Positions 1 to 5,352 of a DNA stretch of 5,352 bases are shown here, in pieces; the first letter of the stretch is position 1, and the number at the start of each line of letters is the position of its first letter. The stretch spans positions 1 to 5,352 of the forward strand of contig SCSY01000029.1 in assembly GCA_004298625.1 (NCBI GenBank), in the 5' to 3' direction. Origin of the DNA: Nitrospirota bacterium. Its GTDB lineage: Bacteria; Nitrospirota; Thermodesulfovibrionia; Thermodesulfovibrionales; UBA1546. Under the pieces are notes generated by a model. It ran no database searches, was not told the DNA's origin, and saw only the letters and a program-made list of their open reading frames with translations. The translations under genes were made by a program, and so were the position numbers.

Positions 1-78
1 AAAGCCCTTGTCAAGGTTTTTACACCTGTGTTATCCTTTAAAGGTTTGAAAGGCTATAGAATTCTGGAGGAAAGATGA
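1..78 (+). CDS. Possible C-terminal end of an upstream gene (partial)
   Basis: Reading from base 1, the frame stays open for 25 codons and ends with TGA at 76-78. The stop overlaps the serA start as ATGA, an arrangement typical of translationally coupled genes. The visible peptide ends in KGLKGYRILEER and its codons look like those of the neighbouring genes. I do not recognise the family from so short a tail, so no function is proposed. A 25-codon open stretch can occur by chance, and this stretch might instead be the untranslated leader of serA. The overlap is what makes a coding reading plausible. Confidence 0.4.
   Translation, partial: KALVKVFTPVLSFKGLKGYRILEER
66..70 (+). promoter_or_regulatory. 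Ribosome binding site of serA
   Basis: GGAGG lies four bases before the ATG at 75. It is a strong Shine-Dalgarno core and supports that ATG as the serA start. If the upstream frame is real, this site sits inside its last codons. Confidence 0.75.
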
Positions 79-1655
79 AGGTTCTGGTAAGCGACAAGAT
101 CTCGGACAAAGGCGTCGAGATACTTAAAAAGGCAGGTTTGACGGTTGATGTGAAAACAGGAATGAAGCCGGAGGAGCTCAAGGCTTGTATCGGCGAATAT
201 CACGGACTTGTAATAAGGAGCGCCACAAAGGTTACGGCAGATATTATAGAGTCTGCAAAAAACCTTAAGGTCATAGGCCGGGCAGGTTCGGGTCTCGATA
301 ATGTGGATAAGGCGGCTGCATCAAAAAAAGGCATAGTTGTGATGAATACTCCCGGAGGCAATACCATCACAACGGCAGAGCATACCATTGCCATGTTGTT
401 TGCGCTTGCAAGGCTGATCCCGCAGGCGACTGCCTCCATGAAGGCAGGGCAATGGGAAAAGAAGAAATTTATGGGAGTGGAGCTTTTTAACAAGACCCTC
501 GGCATTGTAGGTCTTGGAAATATAGGCAATCAAGTTGCAAAAAAAGCGCAGGGACTCGAGATGATGGTCATAGCCTATGACCCGTTTTTAAGCGAAGACA
601 GGGCAAAGACGCTTGGGATCGAGAAGGTTGAACTCCCGGAGCTTTTCAGCAGGGCTGATTTTATCACAATACATACCCCGATGACCCCTGAGACAAAAAA
701 CCTGATTAATGCGGATACTATCGCAAAGATGAAGGACGGCGTCAGGATTATCAATTGCGCGAGGGGCGGGATAGTTAATGAAAAAGATTTATATGAAGCA
801 TTAAAGAGCGGCAAGGTTGCTGGAGCAGGGCTGGATGTCTTTGAGAAAGAACCCGCAGGGCCTGACAATCCCTTGCTCGGCCTTGACAATGTTATATGCA
901 CGCCTCATCTGGGCGCAGCTACGGAAGAGGCGCAGGAGAATGTTGCAATTGCAGTTGCAGAGCAGATAGCAGACTACCTTGTGCGCGGAACGATCAGAAA
1001 TGCCGTAAACTTTCCTTCGATACCTGCAGACCAGGTGGCAAGGCTGCAGCCATATCTCAGCCTTGCGGAAAAGCTCGGAAGTTTTGCAGCCCAGATTTTT
1101 GAGGGGGGCATCACAGGCGTAACAATAGAATATCTGGGTGAGGCATCTGAACTTAACACTGCGCCGGTTACTATTGCGGCACTGAAAGGGCTGCTGACGC
1201 CTATACTTGAAGAGACGGTTAATTTTGTTAATGCTCCTTTTATTGCCAAGGAACGCGGGATAGAAGTCAAGGAAACGAGGAGCGATGACGCCGGCGATTA
1301 TCAGAGCATGCTTGCGTTGAGGATAAAGACAAAAGAAAAGGAGAGATACTTTGCAGGGACCCTTTTCAGCAAAAAAGACCCCAGGGTTGTCCGGATCGAC
1401 AACTTTGCTGTAGAGATAGTGCCGGAAGGAATAATGCTCCTTATCTACAACAATGATAAACCGGGCGTGATCGGGAATCTCGGTTCATTCTTCGGTAAAA
1501 ATAACATAAACATAGCCCGGATGCATTTTGGAAGGGAAAGCGCCGGAGGCATTGCAATATCCGTTATGAGCATTGACAGCCCTGTATCGCCTGCCAATCT
1601 CGAAGAGATAAAAAAGATGCCGAATGTGCTTTCAGCCAGGCTGCTGAGTCTTTAA
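75..1655 (+). CDS. serA: D-3-phosphoglycerate dehydrogenase, long form with ACT domain
   Basis: Cytoplasmic enzyme that oxidises 3-phosphoglycerate to 3-phosphohydroxypyruvate with NAD+, the first committed step of the phosphorylated serine pathway. The 526-residue protein has the layout of the long (Mycobacterium-type) enzymes. A split substrate-binding domain includes RAGSGLDNVD at residues 69-78. The Rossmann nucleotide-binding domain carries GLGNIG at 146-151. The expected catalytic set is Arg230 (in CARGG), Glu259 (in FEKEP) and His278 (in TPHLGAAT). An intervening allosteric substrate-binding domain covers roughly 318-445. A C-terminal ACT domain runs from about 452 to 526, with DKPGVIG at 461-467 and Asn479 at positions matching serine-contacting residues of the family, so feedback inhibition by L-serine is likely. 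Length is close to the usual ~525-530. The ATG at 75 has GGAGG four bases upstream. The next gene, purA, starts 43 bases after the stop, consistent with one transcript. Confidence 0.97.
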   Translation: MKVLVSDKISDKGVEILKKAGLTVDVKTGMKPEELKACIGEYHGLVIRSATKVTADIIESAKNLKVIGRAGSGLDNVDKAAASKKGIVVMNTPGGNTITTAEHTIAMLFALARLIPQATASMKAGQWEKKKFMGVELFNKTLGIVGLGNIGNQVAKKAQGLEMMVIAYDPFLSEDRAKTLGIEKVELPELFSRADFITIHTPMTPETKNLINADTIAKMKDGVRIINCARGGIVNEKDLYEALKSGKVAGAGLDVFEKEPAGPDNPLLGLDNVICTPHLGAATEEAQENVAIAVAEQIADYLVRGTIRNAVNFPSIPADQVARLQPYLSLAEKLGSFAAQIFEGGITGVTIEYLGEASELNTAPVTIAALKGLLTPILEETVNFVNAPFIAKERGIEVKETRSDDAGDYQSMLALRIKTKEKERYFAGTLFSKKDPRVVRIDNFAVEIVPEGIMLLIYNNDKPGVIGNLGSFFGKNNINIARMHFGRESAGGIAISVMSIDSPVSPANLEEIKKMPNVLSARLLSL

Positions 1656-1687
1656 TGCAAATAATTATGCGGGCTGATCATAAAAAT

Positions 1688-1691
1688 GAGG
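1688..1691 (+). promoter_or_regulatory. Ribosome binding site of purA
   Basis: GAGG ends seven bases before the ATG at 1699, good Shine-Dalgarno spacing. The 43-base serA-purA gap that contains it is AT-rich and shows no convincing hairpin terminator or promoter, so read-through from serA is expected. Confidence 0.65.
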
Positions 1692-1698
1692 TAAGAAA

Positions 1699-2985
1699 AT
1701 GGCGGTTATAGTTATTGTGGGCGCCCAATGGGGCGATGAGGGCAAGGGAAAGATTGTTGACGTACTCACGGAAAAAGCCGATGCCGTGGCAAGGTATCAG
1801 GGAGGCCACAACGCAGGCCACACTGTTGTAATAAACAATGAAAAATTTGTGCTGCATATTATTCCATCCGGGATCCTCCATAAAGGCAAGGTATGCATAA
1901 TCGGCAACGGAGTTGTTGTGGACCCTGCAGCTCTGATCGAAGAAATAGACGGTTTAAAGAAAAGGGGCATCGCCGTCGGAAAAAATCTTTTGTTAAGCAG
2001 AAACGCCCATCTCATAATGCCGTATCATGCTGCAATCGAAAGGGAACAGGAAAGGCTTAAGGGCTCAAAAAAGATCGGCACAACAGGCCGGGGTATCGGC
2101 CCGGCTTATGTTGATAAAATAGCAAGGACAGGCCTGAGGGCAGGAGACCTTCTTTACCCTGAGATATTCAGGGAAAAGCTGAAGGTCAATCTCTCCAATG
2201 TAAATAATATTCTTAAGACCCTTTATAATGCCGGAGAATTTGATCCGGAGAGTATTTATAAAGAATATATGGGGTATGCGGACAGGCTTTCAGGGCATAT
2301 TGCCGATACGGACGTAATCCTGAACAAGATGATTGCCGAAAATAAGAATATGGTGCTTGAAGGGGCGCAGGGCACTTTGCTCGACATTGACCACGGCACA
2401 TATCCTTATGTTACATCCTCAAGCGCAAGCGCCGGCGGCGCATGCACGGGACTCGGCATCGGACCCACAAAGATTGACAAAGTTATAGGCATTGTCAAGG
2501 CATATACAACAAGAGTCGGGGAAGGCCCCTTCCCGACGGAGATAAAAGATTCCCTCGGAGAAAAAATCAGGGAAAAAGGCGGCGAATACGGCGCAACCAC
2601 AGGCAGGCCGAGGAGATGCGGATGGCTCGATATGGTGGCGCTGAAATATTCCATAAGGGTGAACGGATTTACCGGGCTTATAATAACAAAACTTGATATC
2701 CTCGACGGTCTCGAAAAGATAAAGATATGCACTTCATATAAATGCGACGGCATACTCCATGAAGAATTTCCAAAAGAACTTAGCGTGCTTGAAAGATGCG
2801 AGCCTGTTTATGAAGAAGTCGCGGGCTGGAAGGAAGATACGAGCGGCATAAAGGATTTTGAAAAACTTCCGGAGGCAGCCCGTGAGTATATCAGAAAGAT
2901 AGAGAGCATGCTCGACACCAGGATTCAGATTATTTCTTCAGGCCGGAAGAGGGACGAACTCATTATGCTGCAAGAGCCGTTCTGA
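1699..2985 (+). CDS. purA: Adenylosuccinate synthetase
   Basis: Catalyses GTP-dependent joining of IMP and L-aspartate to adenylosuccinate, the first step from IMP to AMP, in the cytoplasm. The 428 residues match the usual bacterial length, and the landmarks fall at positions matching E. coli numbering. The N-terminal loop GDEGKGK spans 12-18, with the catalytic Asp13. His41 lies in GGHNAGH. TTGRGIGPAY starts at Thr128, in the IMP-binding region. GATTGRPRR at 298-306 includes Arg303 and Arg305, which contact aspartate and IMP. The guanine-recognition residues are Lys331 and Asp333 in TKLD, and SSGRKR near 413-418 closes the GTP site. No key residue is missing, so the enzyme should be active. 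The stop codon shares one base with the next start (TGATG), indicating coupling to the PilZ gene. Confidence 0.98.
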   Translation: MAVIVIVGAQWGDEGKGKIVDVLTEKADAVARYQGGHNAGHTVVINNEKFVLHIIPSGILHKGKVCIIGNGVVVDPAALIEEIDGLKKRGIAVGKNLLLSRNAHLIMPYHAAIEREQERLKGSKKIGTTGRGIGPAYVDKIARTGLRAGDLLYPEIFREKLKVNLSNVNNILKTLYNAGEFDPESIYKEYMGYADRLSGHIADTDVILNKMIAENKNMVLEGAQGTLLDIDHGTYPYVTSSSASAGGACTGLGIGPTKIDKVIGIVKAYTTRVGEGPFPTEIKDSLGEKIREKGGEYGATTGRPRRCGWLDMVALKYSIRVNGFTGLIITKLDILDGLEKIKICTSYKCDGILHEEFPKELSVLERCEPVYEEVAGWKEDTSGIKDFEKLPEAAREYIRKIESMLDTRIQIISSGRKRDELIMLQEPF

Positions 2986-3470
2986 TGTCAAAAAGGCAGC
3001 ACAATCGCCACACAAAAAGACTTGAAACAGTATTCACGGCAGGCACAATGACTCAGAGAGGAATAACGAGCGATATTTCCGAAGGCGGCATATTTATAAG
3101 GACCAGGTATGCCTTGGTGCCGGGAACCGTCCTTAATATGGAAATCCATCTGCCCGGGGGAGGAATATCAAGGCTGAAAGGCAGGGTGAAAAGATCAGTA
3201 AGGACTCCAATCGCGACCTTTAAAAACGGCATGGGAGTTGAACTCACAGAAAAGGACGCTGAATTTATAAAGTTGGTCAAGGCAATCAAGAGCGGTGAAA
3301 ACAGCGAGACTGCGCCTGAGGCCGGCAAAGGTCATGAGCCTCAGCCGACACACCTCATAATAGCCTGTTCTAATTGCAGGGCCAAAAACAAAATTGCAAG
3401 AGAAAAACTTTCGCTTAACCCAAGGTGCGGCAAGTGCGGGACATCATTAAGAGCAGAGGATATAGTTTAG
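2985..3470 (+). CDS. PilZ-domain protein with C-terminal TrxC-like zinc ribbon
   Basis: A 161-residue protein, probably a cytoplasmic c-di-GMP receptor: no signal peptide or membrane segment is visible. The N-terminal ~100 residues form a PilZ domain with both ligand motifs intact: RxxxR at Arg8-Arg12 (RHTKR) and DxSxxG at Asp30-Gly35 (DISEGG). Binding of c-di-GMP is therefore expected from family knowledge. A polar linker (about 103-120) follows, then a compact zinc ribbon with Cys128/Cys131 and Cys148/Cys151 in two CxxC pairs. The pattern of CSNCRAKNKI and later CGKCGTSL is strikingly like the N-terminal ribbon of thioredoxin 2 (TrxC), but no thioredoxin fold follows. The start ATG overlaps the purA stop by one base and has only a weak upstream AGAG, so translation probably depends on reinitiation. 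The output partner is unknown. Candidates from context are the ComF protein encoded next, or a target elsewhere reached through the ribbon. Confidence 0.9.
   Translation: MSKRQHNRHTKRLETVFTAGTMTQRGITSDISEGGIFIRTRYALVPGTVLNMEIHLPGGGISRLKGRVKRSVRTPIATFKNGMGVELTEKDAEFIKLVKAIKSGENSETAPEAGKGHEPQPTHLIIACSNCRAKNKIAREKLSLNPRCGKCGTSLRAEDIV
3422..3425 (+). promoter_or_regulatory. Ribosome binding site favouring a GTG start for comF at 3434
   Basis: AAGG sits eight bases before the GTG at 3434, whereas the longer alternative GTG at 3425 is preceded by no purine-rich site. The motif lies inside the zinc-ribbon codons of the PilZ gene. It is short, so it only tips the choice of start. Confidence 0.4.
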
Positions 3471-4159
3471 CCTCAGGGATCTTAAATTCAATATTTCCTT
3501 CAACATGTCCCTTATGCAGGCAGCGCTCCGATAGTTACTCTCATTCCCCGATCTGCAAAAGCTGCTGGGAGGGAATTGAACAATATTCAGGACCTTCGTG
3601 CAGAATATGCGCAACTCCCCTTATATCGGAATATGCGACTGTATGCAAGGAATGCATGAAAGACGAACCTCCATTTTCTCTGGTTTTGAACTACGGGATT
3701 TACTCAGGCGCTTTGGCAGAGGCAATCCATCAGATGAAATTCTATGGCATAAGAAGGCTTGCAGGACCCTTGGGGAAACTGCTTTTAAGTCTTGAGATAC
3801 CGGAATGCAACGCCATGGTTCCTGTTCCTCTGACTAAAAAAGGACTGAGGGAAAGAGGGTTTAATCAGACGCTCCTTGTGTCAAGGCTGCTTTCAAAAGA
3901 ATTAAAAATTCCTCTTTATATTGATATGCTCTTCAAAAGAAAAGACACGCCCCCGCAGATCGGACTCAATGCAAAAGAGCGCATGAAAAATATTAAGGCA
4001 GCATTCGAGGTCAATGGAAAGATAAACAACCTGAAGCTTCTATTGTTTGATGATGTGATGACAACAGGCGCGACGGTAAGGGAGTGCTCAAAGACATTAA
4101 TCAAGGCCGGCGCAAAAGAGGTGATCGTGATTACACTTGCGCGGTCGAGCATGGTGTGA
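3434..4159 (+). CDS. comF: ComF-family phosphoribosyltransferase (double zinc-finger type)
   Basis: Member of the ComF/GntX family of PRTase-fold proteins. Homologues are needed for DNA uptake in naturally competent bacteria, but the exact reaction is unsettled. Numbered from the chosen GTG, the 241-residue protein begins with four CxxC pairs (Cys25/28, 41/44, 56/59, 71/74), the family's N-terminal zinc-binding region. It then shows the ComF signature RERGFNQ, the conserved TPPQIGLNAKERMKN stretch, and the PRPP-binding loop FDDVMTTGAT at about 205-214. All expected elements are intact and the length is typical. No ATG lies at the family's usual start. GTG 3434 is preferred over GTG 3425 because AAGG lies eight bases upstream; the choice changes only three residues. 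The gene overlaps the PilZ gene by 37 bases (46 with the longer start), arguing for coupling. A competence role is inferred from the family only; no other competence gene is visible here. Confidence 0.92.
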   Translation: MRDIIKSRGYSLASGILNSIFPSTCPLCRQRSDSYSHSPICKSCWEGIEQYSGPSCRICATPLISEYATVCKECMKDEPPFSLVLNYGIYSGALAEAIHQMKFYGIRRLAGPLGKLLLSLEIPECNAMVPVPLTKKGLRERGFNQTLLVSRLLSKELKIPLYIDMLFKRKDTPPQIGLNAKERMKNIKAAFEVNGKINNLKLLLFDDVMTTGATVRECSKTLIKAGAKEVIVITLARSSMV

Positions 4160-4176
4160 AGCTGCTTCATTTTATG

Positions 4177-4185
4177 TGCTATAAT
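4177..4185 (+). promoter_or_regulatory. Putative extended -10 promoter element (TGCTATAAT)
   Basis: TG-N-TATAAT is a perfect extended -10 for the housekeeping sigma factor. It lies in the 33-base gap between the comF stop and the ATG at 4193. No good -35 box is found 16-18 bases upstream, which an extended -10 can tolerate. The predicted start of transcription (~4192) falls at the ATG, so the transcript would be leaderless or nearly so. It could be the surviving promoter of the lost restriction-modification gene and might now drive the downstream TPR gene. This is a motif match only. Confidence 0.4.
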
Positions 4186-4192
4186 CTGCGAA

Positions 4193-4400
4193 ATGTCTGA
4201 TAAGGATATTTTCAGGGAAAAACTCCAAAGCTTAATCTCAAAGTTCGAAAAGGACAAGGCCCACTATCTATTCACCCTCAGCCGAACGCGAAAAAATCGG
4301 AAGGGAGATTACGATTACTGATGAAAGAATAAATGATATTGTTTATGGGTTGTATGGAATAACGGAGGAGGAGAGGAAGATAATCGGAGGAAAAGCATAA
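4193..4400 (+). pseudogene. Relic of a large Eco57I/type IIG-like restriction-modification methylase (internal deletion)
   Basis: Two readable pieces in different frames resemble opposite ends of one large gene. From ATG 4193, about 26 codons (MSDKDIFREKLQSLISKFEK, then DKAHYL) look like the N-terminal helix of Eco57I-type restriction-methylase fusion proteins. The frame then runs into unrelated residues and stops at 4319-4321. In the +1-shifted frame, codons from about 4281 to the TAA at 4398-4400 (from AEREKIGREI through TDERINDIVYGLYG to ITEEERKIIGG) resemble the C-terminus of the same kind of protein, where a TDxxIDxLVYELYGLTEEE-like ending is common. The endonuclease, the methylase motifs (including NPPY) and target recognition, normally many hundreds of residues, are absent. 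The simplest reading is one internal deletion with a frameshift at or near 4270-4281. The family match is from memory of typical sequences, not a search. No function is expected from the relic, and an assembly collapse could give the same picture. Confidence 0.6.
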
Positions 4401-4417
4401 CTTTATTCTTGGCGAAC

Positions 4418-5352
4418 ATGTCCATAGAACAGCAGATAGAAAAGCTTATAGGAGAAGAAAGGTATGAAGAAGCTCTGTCTTTATGCGAGACAGTTAACGA
4501 CACATATCAAAAATCGCATGTAATAAGAGTGCAAAATGCACGAGCGTTACACGAACTATATCGCTACGAGGAAGCCCTTGAAATAATTAAGACTCTCGAC
4601 CCATCCGAGGAATCTCTCATTACAGAAGCGGCTATTATTATTGATTGGGTATCTGATTTTTATTACAAGAATTGTGACGCTCCTCCATACGAAATCCCTG
4701 TATTCATAAATAAAGCAATTAATATATGTGACAGATTAATAGCGGGGAACACTCCTTATAAGCTTGATGCCATGTATTATAAGGCCAATGCACTTTCCGC
4801 TATTTCTGAAAAGACCGCGTATAGACTACTTCTTCACGAGGTTATTGACAGCTCTCCATCCGATATCCACCATCTTTTAGCGAGAACGACAATAAACCTC
4901 GGAAACAGTTATATAGAAGAGGGACGATATGTAGAAGCAATCGAACTTTATGAAAAAGCTGTCAGGCGAATGCCAGATTTTTCTATGGGATGGAGTGGCT
5001 TTGGTACGGGGTTGTCACATGCTTTTTACTATTCAGGCAGGGAAGAATCCTGCTTGTTGCACATGGCTCTTTTCTGCTTTTATCGAGCGGAAGAACTTGT
5101 TGATAGACGAAAAATTAGATATGCAAAAGCTGCTGAGAACGGTTTAAAATATGTGTTGGGAGGATATAAGGAAAAACCAAAAAAGGAAGATATCACCGAA
5201 TGGAATCCAATTGCAGAGAAGGGAAAGTGTGCAACAAAAGAAAATGCTGCCTTTGAAGAGTTTTTTTACAGCATTGCATTAAACGAGACCTTATTTCTTA
5301 ATTTATGCCTTGGTTGCAGAAAAGACGATAGCTACTTACTTGATAAATTCCT
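4418..5352 (+). CDS. TPR-repeat protein, possibly a TPR-HEPN (LA2681-like) protein; 3' end outside window
   Basis: An open frame of 311 codons runs from ATG 4418 to the window edge without a stop. The protein is almost wholly helical. TPR-like helix pairs are visible at about residues 8-28 (ERYEEALSLCE), 38-65 (RYEEALEIIKTLDP) and most clearly 158-191 (LGNSYIEEGRYVEAIELYEK and following). There is no signal peptide or membrane segment, so it is probably a cytoplasmic scaffold or sensor of protein partners. The last visible part, with NETLFLN near the edge, is weakly reminiscent of the segment before the HEPN domain in LA2681-like TPR proteins. The decisive HEPN RNase motif would lie beyond 5352, so this is only a guess. 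The ATG is 17 bases after the restriction-relic stop and lacks a well-spaced Shine-Dalgarno; GGAGG at 4386-4390 is too far away. An in-frame TTG at 4409 is an alternative start. Base composition is visibly lower in GC than the upstream genes. Confidence 0.82.
   Translation, partial: MSIEQQIEKLIGEERYEEALSLCETVNDTYQKSHVIRVQNARALHELYRYEEALEIIKTLDPSEESLITEAAIIIDWVSDFYYKNCDAPPYEIPVFINKAINICDRLIAGNTPYKLDAMYYKANALSAISEKTAYRLLLHEVIDSSPSDIHHLLARTTINLGNSYIEEGRYVEAIELYEKAVRRMPDFSMGWSGFGTGLSHAFYYSGREESCLLHMALFCFYRAEELVDRRKIRYAKAAENGLKYVLGGYKEKPKKEDITEWNPIAEKGKCATKENAAFEEFFYSIALNETLFLNLCLGCRKDDSYLLDKF

Noticed and set aside
8..37. TTGTCA and TATCCT separated by 18 bases, resembling a promoter for serA.
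   Set aside because: The -10 box matches only four of six consensus bases and the stretch may be coding for an upstream gene, so the match is too weak to annotate.
575..901. Open frame on the minus strand inside serA (others lie at 200-529 and 974-1270).
   Set aside because: It lies opposite a fully intact, strongly conserved gene, and its product is low-complexity and serine-rich, typical of an antisense shadow.
2406..2753. Open frame on the minus strand inside purA.
   Set aside because: purA is complete with all active-site residues here; the antisense product resembles no protein I know and has no ribosome binding site of note.
4160..4192. Possible terminator after comF.
   Set aside because: No stem-loop with a following T-run could be formed; the T-rich stretch has no GC-rich stem before it.
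4315..4503. Minus-strand open frame across the restriction relic and the TPR start.
   Set aside because: Serine-rich, no recognisable motif, and it overlaps two better-supported plus-strand readings.
4950..5147. Plus-strand 65-codon frame within the TPR gene.
   Set aside because: It lies in a different frame from the continuous 311-codon TPR reading, which has clear repeat motifs; this is an overlap by chance.
5261..5267. Run of seven T that could cause slippage or a frameshift.
   Set aside because: The TPR frame reads straight through it and stays open on both sides, so there is no sign of a frame change.

Overview
The window looks like ordinary bacterial chromosome from a moderate-GC organism: a compact, single-strand housekeeping gene train (about 1-4159), followed by a lower-GC accessory stretch (about 4160-5352). 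AGG/AGA arginine and ATA isoleucine codons are frequent. That usage, together with the gene content, suggests an anaerobic Nitrospirota- or deltaproteobacteria-like genome. This placement is an impression, not a demonstrated assignment.

Housekeeping part: all genes are on the + strand. A possible tail of an upstream gene (1-78) overlaps the start of serA by four bases. serA (75-1655) encodes a long-form D-3-phosphoglycerate dehydrogenase with a C-terminal ACT domain. After 43 bases comes purA (1699-2985), adenylosuccinate synthetase, with all catalytic landmarks present. purA shares one base (TGATG) with a 161-residue PilZ-domain protein (2985-3470) that also carries a C-terminal zinc ribbon resembling the one at the N-terminus of thioredoxin 2 (TrxC). 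The zinc-ribbon codons in turn overlap the start of a ComF-family phosphoribosyltransferase gene (to 4159). The tight spacing suggests one transcript with translational coupling. Serine made through SerA feeds glycine and one-carbon units to purine synthesis, and PurA commits IMP to AMP, so the first two genes are metabolically related. The PilZ protein is probably a c-di-GMP receptor whose target is unknown.

Accessory part: right after comF there is a short relic (4193-4400). Its first ~26 codons look like the N-terminus, and its last ~38 codons (in a different frame) like the C-terminus, of a large Eco57I/type IIG-like restriction-modification methylase. The whole middle appears to be deleted. 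An extended -10 promoter motif (TGCTATAAT) lies just before its ATG. From 4418 to the window end runs an open, incomplete gene for a helical TPR-repeat protein; its last visible segment is weakly reminiscent of the TPR-plus-HEPN (LA2681-like) family. The restriction-modification relic, the TPR gene and the lower GC content together suggest the edge of a small defence or accessory island inserted downstream of the comF operon.

The most interesting points are the collapsed restriction-modification gene, the possible HEPN/TPR effector next to it, and the PilZ-zinc-ribbon fusion. No RNA gene, CRISPR array, complete insertion sequence or convincing intrinsic terminator was seen.
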